Positions 26,343 to 35,505 are shown, counted from the first letter of the stretch. The stretch: 64,000 bases of DNA from Intrasporangium calvum DSM 43043 (GCF_000184685.1 NC_014830.1:2418001-2482000), one strand, 5' to 3'. Translations and numbers: made by a program. Notes: generated by a model not told the origin, from the letters alone.

Positions 26343-26867
26343 TCAGATGGCCTTGAACTCGTCGAAGGGCTCGAGGCACGCGTTGCAGCGGCGCAGCGCC
26401 TTGCACGCGGTCGAGCCGAAGTGGGCGATCTCGGTGGTGTCGTCGGACCGGCAGTGCGGGCAGGCGACGACGTGCCGCTGGAGCCGGACCGGCACGGGTC
26501 CGCGGCGCTCGGACGCACCTTCGGAGGCGGGGCCGGGCGGCGCGATGCCGAAGCGTCCGAGTGCGGCCCGGCCCGCGTCGGTCATCCAGTCGGTGGTCCA
26601 GGCGGGCGACAACCTGGTCACCACGTCGGCGCGGTAGCCGTGGGCCTGCGCCTCCCACCGGATCCGGGCGCTGATGGCCTCCATGGCCGGGCAGCCCGAG
26701 TAGGTCGGCGTGATGGTGACGACGAGGGCGCGCGCCTCGTCGTCCACCTCCACCTCGCGGAGGATGCCGAGGTCGGCGATCGAGATCACCGGTATCTCCG
26801 GGTCGGGGATCCGCGAGATCGCTTCCGCGACAGCAGTTCTCGTCGACGCGGCCGACACCGCGCTCAC
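26343..26867 (-). CDS. paaD: Phenylacetate degradation protein PaaD (metal-cluster assembly type)
   Basis: A 174-residue DUF59/MIP18-family protein needed for a functional epoxidase, probably in iron-sulfur assembly of PaaE. Seen: RIPDPEIPVISIADLGILREVEVDD, TPTYSGCPAMEAI, and a C-terminal zinc-ribbon-like CPHC-x18-CKALRRCNAC. The GTG start at 26867 overlaps the paaC stop (GTGA); a GTG one codon earlier is possible. The much longer open frame upstream is a shadow of paaC. Confidence 0.94.
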   Translation of the reverse strand: MSAVSAASTRTAVAEAISRIPDPEIPVISIADLGILREVEVDDEARALVVTITPTYSGCPAMEAISARIRWEAQAHGYRADVVTRLSPAWTTDWMTDAGRAALGRFGIAPPGPASEGASERRGPVPVRLQRHVVACPHCRSDDTTEIAHFGSTACKALRRCNACLEPFDEFKAI

Positions 26868-27652
26868 CACGTCGCGCCCGGGTGGGAGCGGGCGATGTGC
26901 TGCATCTCGGCGAGCAGGTACCCCATCGGCTTCGAGTGGATCCCCGCACGTCCGCCCCGCGCGCGCCACGAGGGAGCGAGCAGGTCGAGCGTCGCCTCCT
27001 CGCACACCGCAGCAACCTGCGACGTGACGGTCTCGTGCAGCGACGACGGCCGCACCCCGATCCCCGCCGCGGCAGCAGCGACCGACGCGTCGTCGTCGAA
27101 GAACAGCTCCGGCAGGTAGGGCAGCACCCCGTCGAGCCCGGCCTGCATCCGGCGGTGCGACTCCTCGGTGCCGTCGCCGAGCCGCACGACCCACAGGGCC
27201 GCGTGGTCGCCGTGGTAGCGCACCTCCTTGAGCGCCTTGCCGGCCACCCCGGAGAGGACTGGGTCGCTGGAACCGAGCAGAGCGGCATACAGCTCTCGCT
27301 GGTACGTGGAGAACCACAGCAGCCGGGCCATCTCCTGCCCGAAGTCGCCCCGCTCCTGCTCGACGAGGTGGACGTTGCGCCAGTCCCGCTCGTCGCGCAG
27401 CATCGCGAAGTCGTCCTCGCTGCGGCCCGTGCCGTCGAGCGAGCCGACGTGCGGGTAGAGCGCCCGGGCCTGCCCGAGCAGGTCGAGGGCGATGTTCCCG
27501 AGGGCCATGTCCTCCTCGAGCTGCGGCGCGTTGGTCATCCACTCGCCGAGCCGTTGCGCGTAGACCATCGCGTCGTCCGCCAGACCGAGGACGTATGCCG
27601 CTGAGCTCGGATGCGCTGCCACCTCAGTGACGCTCCTACCGGCCTCGGTCAC
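26864..27652 (-). CDS. paaC: Phenylacetyl-CoA epoxidase structural subunit PaaC
   Basis: A ferritin-like partner that stabilises PaaA (262 residues). Seen: GDDAMVYAQRLGEWMTNAPQLEEDMALGNIALDLLGQARALY, ERGDFGQEMARLLWFSTYQRELY and ALKEVRYHGDHAALWVVRLGDGTEESHRRMQ. It contains two dispersed-motif copies in opposite orientation: at the N-terminus (PSSAAYVLG) and mid-protein (LYAALLGS). The GTG start overlaps the paaB stop by 4 bp. Confidence 0.96.
   Translation of the reverse strand: MTEAGRSVTEVAAHPSSAAYVLGLADDAMVYAQRLGEWMTNAPQLEEDMALGNIALDLLGQARALYPHVGSLDGTGRSEDDFAMLRDERDWRNVHLVEQERGDFGQEMARLLWFSTYQRELYAALLGSSDPVLSGVAGKALKEVRYHGDHAALWVVRLGDGTEESHRRMQAGLDGVLPYLPELFFDDDASVAAAAAGIGVRPSSLHETVTSQVAAVCEEATLDLLAPSWRARGGRAGIHSKPMGYLLAEMQHIARSHPGATW
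27272..27290 (+). repeat. Dispersed 19-bp motif, copy 9
   Basis: The exact AGCGGCATAC core reads antisense to paaC, which translates it as LYAALLG. Confidence 0.78.
27593..27611 (-). repeat. Dispersed 19-bp motif, copy 10
   Basis: The motif reads on minus, in the sense of paaC, and encodes SSAAY near its N-terminus. It lies 303 bases from copy 9 in inverted orientation. Confidence 0.8.
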
Positions 27653-27957
27653 AGGTACTCCACGTCCTCGGGCACCTCGTAGAAGGACGGGTGGCGATAG
27701 ACCTTGTCCGCCGCCGGGTCGAAGAACGAGTCCTTCTCCTCGGGGCTGCTCGCCACGATGTCGGATGCCCGGACGACCCAGATGGACACGCCCTCCTGGC
27801 GGCGGGTGTAGAGGTCGCGGCCGTTGCGCAGCGCGAGCTGCGCGTCGGGCGCATGGAGCGAGCCGACGTGGACGTGCGAGAGGCCACGCTTGCCGCGGAC
27901 GAACACCTCCCAGAGCGGCCAGCTCTTCTCGGTCGAGCTCTCGGGGGCGTCAGTCAC
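27649..27957 (-). CDS. paaB: Phenylacetyl-CoA epoxidase subunit PaaB
   Basis: A small 102-residue subunit of the epoxidase: [81 protein letters not shown] is the typical PaaB sequence. The start GTG overlaps the paaA stop (GTGA) and its own stop overlaps the paaC GTG, so the whole operon is translationally chained. Confidence 0.97.
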   Translation of the reverse strand: MTDAPESSTEKSWPLWEVFVRGKRGLSHVHVGSLHAPDAQLALRNGRDLYTRRQEGVSIWVVRASDIVASSPEEKDSFFDPAADKVYRHPSFYEVPEDVEYL

Positions 27958-28997
27958 GCAGCACTCTCCTTCTGCTTCGCTGCCTGCTTGGCGGCGTGGG
28001 CGTTGGCGGCCTCGCGGACCCAGGCGCCCTCCTCGTGGGCGCGGCGTCGCTGCGTGATGCGCTCGGCGTTGCACGCACCGTCGCCGCGGAGGACGCGCCA
28101 GAACTCGTCCCAGTCGATCGGGCCGAAGTCGTAGTGGCCGCGCTCGGCGTTCCACCGCAGCTGCGGGTCGGGCAGGACGATGCCGAGCTTCTCGGCCTGC
28201 GGGACCATCATGTCGACGAACTTCTGGCGCAGATCGTCGTTGCTGAACCGCTTGATGCCCCAGGCCATCGACTGCGCGGTGTGACCACCCTTGGCGGCCT
28301 CGCCGGAGTCGGGTGGGCCGAACATCATCAGCGCCGGCCACCACCACCGGTCGGCCGCATCCTGCGCCATGGCCTGCTGCGCCTCGGTGCCGCGCATGAG
28401 GTTCCAGAGGATCTCGAAGCCCTGCCGCTGATGGAAGGACTCCTCCTTGCACACGCGGATCATCGCGCGGGCGTAGGGCCCGTAGGAGCACCGGCACAGG
28501 GGCACCTGGTTCATGATCGCCGCGCCGTCGACGAGCCAGCCGATGGCACCGCAGTCCGCCCAGGTCAGCGTCGGGTAGTTGAAGATCGACGAGTACTTCT
28601 GCTTGCCCTCGTGGAGGCGGTCGAGCAGCTCGGCGCGGTCGACGCCGAGAGTCTCGGCGGCACTGTAGAGGTAGAGCCCGTGGCCGGCCTCGTCCTGGAC
28701 CTTGGCGATGAGGATCGCCTTGCGGCGGAGCGACGGTGCCCGGGTGATCCAGTTGCCCTCCGGCTGCATCCCGATGATCTCGGAGTGCGCGTGCTGGGCG
28801 ATCTGGCGGATCAGGGTCTGGCGGTACTCGTCCGGCATCGCGTCGCGCGGCTCGATCCGCTGGTCGGCGGCGATGAGGGCATCGAAGTCACTCCCGACCT
28901 GCTCGCGATGGTCCTCGTGCGCGAGGGCCTCGTCGTAGGCTCCCGTCTCCGCCGCGTTCAACGGCTCGTTCGGGTCGATGACGTCATTGCCATACAT
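27954..28997 (-). CDS. paaA: Phenylacetyl-CoA epoxidase catalytic subunit PaaA
   Basis: Diiron oxygenase that epoxidises the aromatic ring of phenylacetyl-CoA (347 residues). Seen: [50 protein letters not shown] with the carboxylate/histidine ligands, and [16 protein letters not shown] carrying the second ligand set. The ATG at 28997 ([14 protein letters not shown]) is fixed by CATACT six bases upstream. First gene of paaABCDE. The ligase and ring-opening genes of the pathway are not in this window. Confidence 0.97.
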   Translation of the reverse strand: MYGNDVIDPNEPLNAAETGAYDEALAHEDHREQVGSDFDALIAADQRIEPRDAMPDEYRQTLIRQIAQHAHSEIIGMQPEGNWITRAPSLRRKAILIAKVQDEAGHGLYLYSAAETLGVDRAELLDRLHEGKQKYSSIFNYPTLTWADCGAIGWLVDGAAIMNQVPLCRCSYGPYARAMIRVCKEESFHQRQGFEILWNLMRGTEAQQAMAQDAADRWWWPALMMFGPPDSGEAAKGGHTAQSMAWGIKRFSNDDLRQKFVDMMVPQAEKLGIVLPDPQLRWNAERGHYDFGPIDWDEFWRVLRGDGACNAERITQRRRAHEEGAWVREAANAHAAKQAAKQKESAA

Positions 28998-29033
28998 GCG
29001 TCCAGTATGCGAGATGAGCGCCACTCGCACCAA
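28998..29033 (-). promoter_or_regulatory. paaA promoter (leaderless)
   Basis: TTGGTG (29028-29033), an 18-base spacer and CATACT (29004-29009) put the transcription start on the paaA ATG. The spacer region carries GCGAG...CTCGC arms that could bind a repressor. Confidence 0.55.
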
Positions 29034-29077
29034 AGTGGCCGCTCCGGCCGGCCGTGGGCGCCTGAGACGATGCTCCG

Positions 29078-29719
29078 GTGAGCCAACCGCACCACCACGC
29101 CCCTGACCACGAAGACCACAGCCAGCACGACCACAGCCAGCAGGCCGGCCCCCTCGCCGATGCCAGTGTCCGGGTGGCTCGGCTCTCGGACGCCCCTGCG
29201 GTCGGGTTCGTCCAGGCGGTCGTCTTCAGGGAGGCGTATGCCGCTGTGCTCGCTCCCGAGGTGACCGAACAGTTCCAGCCCCAGCCGTTCGCGAGCGCCT
29301 GGCGGGCCACCCTCCAGGGGGCGGCCTCCGGCGACGGTGTGCTGCTCGTCGCCTGCGCGGGCGAGCAGGTGGTCGGTTTTGCCGCGGTGGGCGCCTCGAG
29401 CGACCCGGACGCGGGCGACGAGACCGCCGAGCTGCTCGTGCTGGGCGTTCATCCGGATGCCCGTAGGCAGGGCCACGGCTCGCGGCTGCTCCACGCCGTC
29501 GTCGACACGGCCCGGGCTCGGGGGCGTTCCGTGCTGACGGCGTGGCCGCTGGCGTCGGCGGAGGAGGTCCGGGCGTTCCTCGCGGCCGCCGGGCTGGCGC
29601 CGGACGGAGCGCACCGTGATCGCGTGGTCGGGCCGAAGGGTGAGACGGTGACGGAGGTGCGCCTCACCGCGTCGGTGCAGGACCCTGCGGATGACCGGGC
29701 GGTGGAGGAGTCGCAGTGA
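29078..29719 (+). CDS. GNAT-family N-acetyltransferase with His-rich N-terminus
   Basis: A 213-residue protein. The first ~22 residues are unusually rich in His, Asp and Gln ([22 protein letters not shown]), a possible metal-binding tail. The GNAT domain follows: [32 protein letters not shown], then the acetyl-CoA motif [32 protein letters not shown] dispersed-motif copy encodes AYAAVLA in the first helix. The GTG start at 29078 overlaps nothing; its stop overlaps azlC by 4 bp. The substrate is unknown. Confidence 0.85.
   Translation: MSQPHHHAPDHEDHSQHDHSQQAGPLADASVRVARLSDAPAVGFVQAVVFREAYAAVLAPEVTEQFQPQPFASAWRATLQGAASGDGVLLVACAGEQVVGFAAVGASSDPDAGDETAELLVLGVHPDARRQGHGSRLLHAVVDTARARGRSVLTAWPLASAEEVRAFLAAAGLAPDGAHRDRVVGPKGETVTEVRLTASVQDPADDRAVEESQ
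29236..29254 (-). repeat. Dispersed 19-bp motif, copy 11
   Basis: 18 of 19 bases match on minus, antisense to the GNAT gene, which reads it as YAAVLA. Confidence 0.8.
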
Positions 29720-30477
29720 CGGCCGGGGCGCTGGCGCCCGCGGAACGTCGCGTCGTCGTCCGCGAGGCCTTGTCGGTCGGCATCGCCACCGGTGCGTACG
29801 GCATCAGCTTCGGCGCGCTGGGCGTGGCGTCCGGGCTCGACGTGTGGCAGACCTGTGCCCTGTCGCTGCTCATGTTCACGGGCGGGTCGCAGTTCGCCTT
29901 CATCGGCATCGTGTCGGCCGGCCTGCACGCCGCGCCCGCAGCGATCGCCGCCTCGTCCCTGCTCGGCCTCCGCAACGGCCTCTACGCACTCGAGCTGACG
30001 CAGCTGCTCGGCGTGCGGGGCGTCCGGCGAGTGGCTGCCGCGCACGTCACGATCGACGAGTCGACGGCGGTCGCGATCGCCCAGGAGGACGTCCGCGCGT
30101 CACGGCTCGGGTTCTGGCTGACGGGCCTCTCGGTGTTCACCTTGTGGAACCTCACGACCCTGGTCGGGGCCCTGGCCGGGAACGCTCTCGGCGATCCCAA
30201 GGCCTGGGGCCTCGACGCCGCCGCGTCCGCCGCCTTCACCGCCCTGCTGTGGCCACGTCTGAAGAACCGCGATGCCGTGGCCATCGCGGTGGTCGCCGCG
30301 GTCGTCGCGGTGGTGCTGGCGCCCAACACTGCACCGGGCGTCCCGGTCATCGTCGCGGCGCTGGCCGCCTTCATCGCCTGGCGTGGGCCACGGAGGGCGG
30401 GCCCGGCCACGGCCCCCCTCCTGCCCCAGTCGGAGACCTCCGAGGCGGAGCATCGCGGACGGGAGCAACAGCCGTGA
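29716..30477 (+). CDS. azlC: AzlC-family branched-chain amino acid exporter, large subunit
   Basis: A 253-residue membrane protein. The family start VREALSVGIATGAYGISFGALGVASGLDVWQTCALSLLMFTGGSQFAFIGIV is clear, followed by NGLYALEL, HVTIDESTAVA and several hydrophobic helices (AVVAAVVAVVLAPNTAPGVPVIVAALAAFIAW). It pairs with AzlD encoded next. The start overlaps the GNAT stop, and its stop overlaps the azlD GTG, so the three genes are coupled. Known members export branched-chain amino acids; the exact substrate is inferred. Confidence 0.93.
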   Translation: MTAGALAPAERRVVVREALSVGIATGAYGISFGALGVASGLDVWQTCALSLLMFTGGSQFAFIGIVSAGLHAAPAAIAASSLLGLRNGLYALELTQLLGVRGVRRVAAAHVTIDESTAVAIAQEDVRASRLGFWLTGLSVFTLWNLTTLVGALAGNALGDPKAWGLDAAASAAFTALLWPRLKNRDAVAIAVVAAVVAVVLAPNTAPGVPVIVAALAAFIAWRGPRRAGPATAPLLPQSETSEAEHRGREQQP

Positions 30478-30788
30478 GCATGTGGGTCGCGATCCTCATC
30501 GCTGCGGGAGTCGCCTTCGGGCTCAAGCTCGCTGGTTACCTCGTCCCGGCGGACCTGCTGACGGAGCCGCACGTGAAGCGCGTCACGGCGGCGCTGCCGA
30601 TTGCCCTGCTCGCCGCCTTGGTCGCGATCCAGACGGTCACCGGGGAGGGCGGCGCGTGGACCCTGGACGCCCGCCTCGCCGCCGTGGGGGTCGCCATCGT
30701 GGCCCTGCTGTTCCGCGCGCCCTTCATCGTCGTCGTCGTCCTCGGCGCGGCCACGGCGGCCCTGCTCCGGCTCGCCGGCTGGTCCTGA
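30474..30788 (+). CDS. azlD: AzlD-family branched-chain amino acid exporter, small subunit
   Basis: A 104-residue membrane protein with three to four helices: MWVAILIAAGVAFGLKLAGYLVPADLL, ALPIALLAALVAIQTVTG, AVGVAIVALLFRAPFIVVVVLGAATAALLRL. It is the partner of AzlC. The GTG at 30474 overlaps the azlC stop; an ATG at 30480 (MWVAIL) is an equally good start. Confidence 0.9.
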   Translation: MSMWVAILIAAGVAFGLKLAGYLVPADLLTEPHVKRVTAALPIALLAALVAIQTVTGEGGAWTLDARLAAVGVAIVALLFRAPFIVVVVLGAATAALLRLAGWS

Positions 30789-30852
30789 CCCGTTGGGCCC
30801 ACCCACCCGGCTCGCGCCGCCTGTCGCCGCTCGGGAGGGGGCGCGGGAACGG

Positions 30853-31626
30853 TCAGCCGATTCCGAGATACCTCTCCAGGCCGACCGTGAGCCCCGGGTG
30901 GTCCGCGACGCGCCGAACGCCCGCGAGGACGCCGGGCATGAACGAGGCGCGGTCGAACGAGTCGTGGCGGATCGTCAGCATCTCACCGGCGCCCCCCAGC
31001 AGGACCTCCTGGTGGGCCACCAGCCCCCGCAGGCGCACCGAGTGGACCGGCACCCCGTCGACCCGGGATCCGCGCGCCCCGCCCGGGTCGTGCACGGTGG
31101 CGTCCGGCACCTCGCCCAGCCCTGCCTCGGCTCGGGCGGCGCTGATGAGCCGGGCAGTTCGCGCCGCGGTGCCCGATGGTGCGTCCACCTTGTCGGGGTG
31201 GTGCAGCTCGATCACCTCGACGGACTCGTAGAAGCGAGCCGCCTTGGCAGCGAAGGACATCATCAGGATCGCGCCGATCGCGAAGTTGGGGGCGATGAGG
31301 ACGCCCACCGGAGCACCGCTGCTCGAGGGCGGCGCGGACGCCAGCTGGCCCCGGAGCGTCTCCAGCCTGGCGTCGTCCCAGCCGGTGGTGCCGACGACGA
31401 CGTGGACGCCGCGGTCGATGCAGTGGGCGACGTTGCCGGGCGAGGCGTCGGGGACGGAGAACTCGACGACGACATCAGCACCGTTGAGGTCGCCCAGGTC
31501 GTCGCCCTGGTCGAAGCGGCCGACGAGCCGCATCCCCTCGGCCGCCTCGACCGCCCCGCACACCTCCGAGCCCATGCGGCCGGCCGCACCGATGACGGAC
31601 ACCTTGACATCGCTCGTCTCGCTCAC
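30853..31626 (-). CDS. dapB: 4-hydroxy-tetrahydrodipicolinate reductase
   Basis: Second step after DapA in the lysine/diaminopimelate branch (257 residues). The N-terminal NAD(P) motif is VSVIGAAGRMGSEVC; EFSVPDA and VVGTTGW follow; the catalytic region is ELHHPDKVDAPSGTA. The GTG at 31626 is supported by TACTCT six bases upstream (31633-31638), so DapB can be made alone from a leaderless mRNA. The frame is open upstream into a GNAT domain without a stop (next entry), so a fused form may also be made. The M16 peptidase gene often found between pnp and dapB is missing. Confidence 0.95.
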   Translation of the reverse strand: MSETSDVKVSVIGAAGRMGSEVCGAVEAAEGMRLVGRFDQGDDLGDLNGADVVVEFSVPDASPGNVAHCIDRGVHVVVGTTGWDDARLETLRGQLASAPPSSSGAPVGVLIAPNFAIGAILMMSFAAKAARFYESVEVIELHHPDKVDAPSGTAARTARLISAARAEAGLGEVPDATVHDPGGARGSRVDGVPVHSVRLRGLVAHQEVLLGGAGEMLTIRHDSFDRASFMPGVLAGVRRVADHPGLTVGLERYLGIG

Positions 31627-32172
31627 GCCGCCAGAGTAGTCAGCCCGCAGGTCGAGCGTGCACACGATCTCGGTCATCGGCGGCTCGCCCGGGCGGGGCA
31701 GCGTGTCGACCCAGAGACCCTGGACGAAGCCGTTCTTCTCGAGCGCCCGGATCGAGCGGTGGTTGCGGTGGTCCGGCCGGGCCACCACGTGCGACGCGCC
31801 GGGGTGGGCCGGTCGCACGACCTGCCGGATGAACGCCGCGATCAGCTCCGTGCCGATCCCCTGCCCGACGAGGTCGTCCTCCCCGAGGACGAAGTCGATA
31901 CCGACAGACTCGAGGGGCGTCTCCCGTCCGGGCTCCATGGGCGGCGGCGGAGCGGCATACATCTGGGCGTAGCCGATCGCACGGTCACCAAGCAGCGCGA
32001 GGTACATCCGCGCCGAGTGCGTCCCGGCGATCCGGGGTCCGTAGCGCTCCTCAGCCTGCGTGAGGGTGAGCCCGCCCCCGAACCAGGGTCGGGCCGCGGC
32101 CGAGCGCTGCCATCGGACGACCGCCGGCAGGTCATCTCGGGTGAGGGGGCGGAAGCCGATCTCCACGTCCAT
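31627..32172 (-). CDS. GNAT acetyltransferase domain continuous in frame with dapB
   Basis: From ATG 32172, with TACGGT six bases upstream, 182 codons encode a GNAT domain of the aminoglycoside 6'-acetyltransferase-like type: VEIGFRPLTRDDLPAVVRWQ, MYLALLGDRAIGYAQMY, SVGIDFVLGEDDLVGQGIGTELIAAFIRQVV, HRNHRSIRALEKNGFVQ. No stop occurs before the dapB start, so the translated product would be a 439-residue GNAT-DapB fusion ending at 30853. A dispersed-motif copy encodes MYAAPPP in a surface loop. The substrate is unknown. Confidence 0.7.
31942..31960 (+). repeat. Dispersed 19-bp motif, copy 12
   Basis: The exact AGCGGCATAC core is present with a diverged left half (GGCGG repeats), antisense to the GNAT domain, which reads it as MYAAPP. 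Confidence 0.7.
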
Positions 32173-32191
32173 CCCGCCACCGTAGTCAGGA

Positions 32192-32210
32192 TGCGAGCCC
32201 AGCGGCATAC
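32192..32210 (+). repeat. Dispersed 19-bp motif, copy 13
   Basis: 18 of 19 bases match, in the gap between pnp and the GNAT-dapB frame, just upstream of its promoter. Confidence 0.85.
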
Positions 32211-32222
32211 GGCCGAATGCGG

Positions 32223-32255
32223 GTGGCCCGCCACCCACGAGGGGTGACGGGCCAC
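32223..32255 (-). terminator. Putative pnp terminator hairpin
   Basis: GTGGCCCG-N17-CGGGCCAC with extra pairing inside (CACCC/GGGTG), 30 bases after the pnp stop. There is no U-tract. Confidence 0.65.
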
Positions 32256-32284
32256 TCGAACGGTCCCTTGGACCGGGAAGAGGA

Positions 32285-34528
32285 TCAGGCCTCGGCCGGA
32301 GCCTCTGCCTCGTCGTCCGCCTCGGACTTCTCCGCCGACTGCTCGCCCTCGGGGAGGACAGCCGCGAGCGAGAGCTTGCCGCGCGGGTCGATCTCCTTGA
32401 GCTCGACCTGGATCTTCTGGCCGATCTTGACGACGTCGTCGACGTTGTCGATCCGCTTGCCGCCGACGAGCTTGCGCACCTCGGAGATGTGCAGCAGGCC
32501 GTCCTTGCCGGGCAGCAGCGACACGAACGCACCGAAGGTCGTCGTCTTGACGACCGTGCCGAGGAAGCGCTCGCCGACCTCGGGCATCGTCGGGTTCGCG
32601 ATGGCGTTGATCGCCGCGCGAGCCGCCTCGGCAGACGGGCCGTCGACCGCGCCGATGAAGACGGTGCCGTCGTCCTCGATCGAGATGTCGGCGCCCGTGT
32701 CGTCCTGGATCTGGTTGATCATCTTGCCCTTCGGGCCGATGACCTCACCGATCTTGTCGACGGGGACCTTCACCGTGATGATCCGCGGAGCGTACGGGCT
32801 CATCTCGTCGGGCACGTCGATGGCCTCGGCCATCACGTCGAGGATGTGCAGGCGAGCGTCACGGGCCTGCGTCAGCGCACCGGCCAGGACGGTGGCCGGG
32901 ATGCCGTCGAGCTTCGTGTCGAGCTGGATCGCCGTGACGAACTCCTTGGTCCCGGCGACCTTGAAGTCCATGTCGCCGAAGGCGTCCTCCGCACCGAGGA
33001 TGTCGGTGAGGGCGGCATAGCGCGTCTCGCCGTCGACCTCGTCCGAGACGAGGCCCATGGCGATGCCCGCGACCGGCGCGCGCAGCGGCACCCCGGCGTT
33101 GAGCAGCGACAGCGTCGATGCGCACACCGAGCCCATCGACGTCGACCCGTTGGAGCTGAGCGCCTCGGACACCTGGCGGATCGCGTAGGGGAACTCCTCA
33201 CGGGTCGGCAGGACCGGCATCAGCGCGCGCTCGGCGAGCGCCCCGTGACCGATCTCGCGACGCTTCGGCGAACCGACGCGACCCGTCTCACCGGTGCTGT
33301 AGGGCGGGAAGTTGTAGTTGTGCATGTAGCGCTTGCGCGTCTGCGGCGACAGCGTGTCGAGCTGCTGCTCCATCTTGAGCATGTTGAGCGTCGTGACACC
33401 CATGATCTGGGTCTCGCCACGCTCGAAGATCGCCGACCCGTGGACGCGCGGCAGGACCTCGACCTCGGCGCCGAGGGCGCGGATGTCGGCGAGGCCACGG
33501 CCGTCGATGCGGACCTTGTCGCGCAGGATGCGCTGACGGACGAGCTTCTTCTGCACCGATCGGAAGGCCGCGGAGATCTCCTTCTCCCGGCCCTCGAACT
33601 GCCCGGCGAGCTGCGCCTTGACGGCGGCCTTGATCTCGTCGAGGCGGTCCTCGCGCTCGGTCTTGCCGGCGATCGTCAGCGCAGCGGCGGTGTCAGCCGA
33701 GACGGCGGACTCGACCGCGGCGAACACGTCGTCCTCGTAGTCGAGGAAGACGGGGAACTCCTCGACGGGCTTGGCCGCCCGGGCAGCGAGCTCGGCCTGC
33801 GCCTCGCACAGCACCTTGATGAACTTCTTGCTCGACTCGAGGCCCTCGGCGACGACCTCCTCGGTCGGCGCCTGCTTGCCCTCGTTCTTGACGAGGTCCC
33901 ACGTCGAGTCGGTCGACTCGGCCTCGACCATCATGATGGCGACGTCGTCACCGACGACGCGGCCGGCGACGACCATGTCGAAGACCGAACGCTCGATGTC
34001 GGAGAAGTTCGGGAAGGCGACCCACTGGCCGTCGATGAGCGAGACACGCACGCCACCGACGGGGCCGGAGAACGGCAGACCGGAGATCTGCGTCGAGGCG
34101 CTCGCGGCGTTGATGGCGAGGACGTCGTACTGGTGGTCGGGGTTCAGGGCGAACACCGAGATGATGACCTGGACCTCGTTGCGCAGCCCCTTCTTGAAGG
34201 TGGGGCGCAGCGGCCGGTCGATGAGACGGCAGGTGAGGATGGCGTCCGTGGTCGGGCGACCCTCGCGGCGGAAGAACGAGCCGGGGATCTTGCCGATCGC
34301 GTACATCCGCTCCTCGACGTCGACCGTCAGGGGGAAGAAGTCGAACTGGTCCTTCGGCGTCTTGCCGGCGGACGTGGTCGACATGATCATCGTGTCCTCG
34401 TCGAGGTACGCGACGACGGCGCCGCCGGCCTGCTTGGCCAGCCGTCCGGTCTCGAACCGGACCTTTCGCGTCCCGAAGCTGCCGTTGTCGATGACGGCCT
34501 CGGTGAAGGTGATGTCTGGACCCTCCAT
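32285..34528 (-). CDS. pnp: Polyribonucleotide nucleotidyltransferase
   Basis: Phosphorolytic 3'-exonuclease and polymerase of RNA (747 residues). Two RNase PH domains ([18 protein letters not shown]..., and [36 protein letters not shown]), then a KH domain ([34 protein letters not shown]) and an S1 domain ([31 protein letters not shown]). The acidic C-terminus [16 protein letters not shown] ends it. The ATG at 34528 ([16 protein letters not shown]) is the family start. It follows rpsO, the classic arrangement, with a strong hairpin between them. Confidence 0.97.
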   Translation of the reverse strand: MEGPDITFTEAVIDNGSFGTRKVRFETGRLAKQAGGAVVAYLDEDTMIMSTTSAGKTPKDQFDFFPLTVDVEERMYAIGKIPGSFFRREGRPTTDAILTCRLIDRPLRPTFKKGLRNEVQVIISVFALNPDHQYDVLAINAASASTQISGLPFSGPVGGVRVSLIDGQWVAFPNFSDIERSVFDMVVAGRVVGDDVAIMMVEAESTDSTWDLVKNEGKQAPTEEVVAEGLESSKKFIKVLCEAQAELAARAAKPVEEFPVFLDYEDDVFAAVESAVSADTAAALTIAGKTEREDRLDEIKAAVKAQLAGQFEGREKEISAAFRSVQKKLVRQRILRDKVRIDGRGLADIRALGAEVEVLPRVHGSAIFERGETQIMGVTTLNMLKMEQQLDTLSPQTRKRYMHNYNFPPYSTGETGRVGSPKRREIGHGALAERALMPVLPTREEFPYAIRQVSEALSSNGSTSMGSVCASTLSLLNAGVPLRAPVAGIAMGLVSDEVDGETRYAALTDILGAEDAFGDMDFKVAGTKEFVTAIQLDTKLDGIPATVLAGALTQARDARLHILDVMAEAIDVPDEMSPYAPRIITVKVPVDKIGEVIGPKGKMINQIQDDTGADISIEDDGTVFIGAVDGPSAEAARAAINAIANPTMPEVGERFLGTVVKTTTFGAFVSLLPGKDGLLHISEVRKLVGGKRIDNVDDVVKIGQKIQVELKEIDPRGKLSLAAVLPEGEQSAEKSEADDEAEAPAEA

Positions 34529-34639
34529 GTCAGGGGCCCTCGCTTTCTTTCTCTCTTCGTGCCCTCGCACATCGTCGTTGTGTGCGGGGTTTCCATCTGG
34601 TGCGGCGGGCGCGCCGGGGGCGTCGGCCACCGCACTACG

Positions 34640-34681
34640 ACGAAAGGCGGTCACCGCAGGACTGCGGTGACCGCCTTTCGT
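34640..34681. terminator. rpsO-pnp intergenic terminator
   Basis: Perfect 20-bp arms (ACGAAAGGCGGTCACCGCAG and complement) with a 2-base loop, starting 8 bases after the rpsO stop. It may also be a processing site for RNase III/PNPase autocontrol, as known for rpsO-pnp in other bacteria. Confidence 0.85.
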
Positions 34682-34688
34682 CACGTGT

Positions 34689-34958
34689 TCATCGACGCAG
34701 GCCGAGGCGCTTGATCAGCGAACGGTAGCGCTCGATGTCGGTCGCCTCGAGATAGCGCAGCATGCGCTTGCGGCGGCCGACGAGCAGGAGGAGCCCGCGG
34801 CGGCTGTGGTGGTCGTGCTTGTGTGCCCGCGAGTGCTCGGTGAGGTCCTTGATGCGCTGCGTCAGCATCGCGATCTGCACCTCGGGGGAGCCGGTGTCGC
34901 CGTCCTTGGTGGCGTACTCGGTCATGATCTGCTTCTTCACGTCAGCTTCCAATGGCAT
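34689..34958 (-). CDS. rpsO: 30S ribosomal protein S15
   Basis: An 89-residue S15: [70 protein letters not shown] is the universal sequence. It binds 16S rRNA h22. The ATG at 34958 is the family start; the open frame to 35039 is not conserved. First gene of the rpsO-pnp unit. Confidence 0.98.
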   Translation of the reverse strand: MPLEADVKKQIMTEYATKDGDTGSPEVQIAMLTQRIKDLTEHSRAHKHDHHSRRGLLLLVGRRKRMLRYLEATDIERYRSLIKRLGLRR

Positions 34959-35132
34959 GGACGACCGACTCCTTCTCTTCTCGTTGCGCGGTGCTCCAGG
35001 GCATGTCCACCTGGGCGCTCTCTCTCCGCGGCCGGTCAAACGGCATCGCCAAGCGTAACAGCGGCCCTCCCACCTGCCCTAATCGTCGACCCGTCCTCCC
35101 CTCCCGCGCGCTCCCCCGCCGGACGTCATCCC

Positions 35133-35151
35133 GTATGCCGCTGGGCCGGCC
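35133..35151 (-). repeat. Dispersed 19-bp motif, copy 14
   Basis: The core is exact on minus, and the outer part reads GGGCCGGCC. It is the left arm of an inverted pair with copy 15. Confidence 0.8.
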
Positions 35152-35174
35152 GGCGCGGTCACCTGGCCCTCGGG

Positions 35175-35193
35175 AGCGAGCTCAGCGGCATCC
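35175..35193 (+). repeat. Dispersed 19-bp motif, copy 15
   Basis: 17 of 19 bases match on plus (CATCC in place of CATAC). It faces copy 14 across 23 bases. Confidence 0.75.
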
Positions 35194-35332
35194 GGCAGCG
35201 TCGTCGGGCGCGATGGCAAGCGGGGGCGGAAGATAGCGCGCGAAGGAGTGGAGGTGGTGCTGTTTGGCTGCGTGAGGGCGCGGGTACGTGGACGGTGCTC
35301 GGGGCCACAACTCAAAAGGAGCGAAGCGCCAC

Positions 35333-35488
35333 ATGATCATCCTGGGAATCATCCTGCTGCTCATCGGCTGGCTGGCCAGCATCCAAATCCTCACAACCAT
35401 CGGGATCATCCTGATCGTCATCGGTGCGGTCCTCTGGATCCTCGGAGCCACCGGCCGCGCGGTCGGCGGACGAAAGAACTGGTACTAA
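35333..35488 (+). CDS. Small membrane protein, DUF6131 type
   Basis: A 51-residue protein that is almost all membrane: MIILGIILLLIGWLASI, then LTTIGIILIVIGAVLWIL and GATGRAVGGRKNWY. Two helices and a basic/aromatic tail fit the actinobacterial DUF6131 family, whose function is unknown. AAAGGAG lies ~11 bases before the ATG. It is followed by a strong intrinsic terminator, so it is a monocistronic gene. Confidence 0.82.
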   Translation: MIILGIILLLIGWLASIQILTTIGIILIVIGAVLWILGATGRAVGGRKNWY

Positions 35489-35505
35489 GCGCTCGACCCT
35501 GAACC

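Larger units (their letters stand above)
34959..35332. other. 374-base intergenic region between divergent rpsO and a small membrane-protein gene
   Basis: No gene is seen. It holds a possible rpsO -10 (TACGCT on minus at 35052-35057), the inverted pair of dispersed motifs (35133-35193), and an AAAGGAG ribosome site for the gene at 35333. Confidence 0.6.

Noticed and set aside
26868-27542. A 399-residue form of PaaD
   Set aside because: The extra N-terminal part is an out-of-phase reading of paaC; the operon uses overlapping GTGA junctions.
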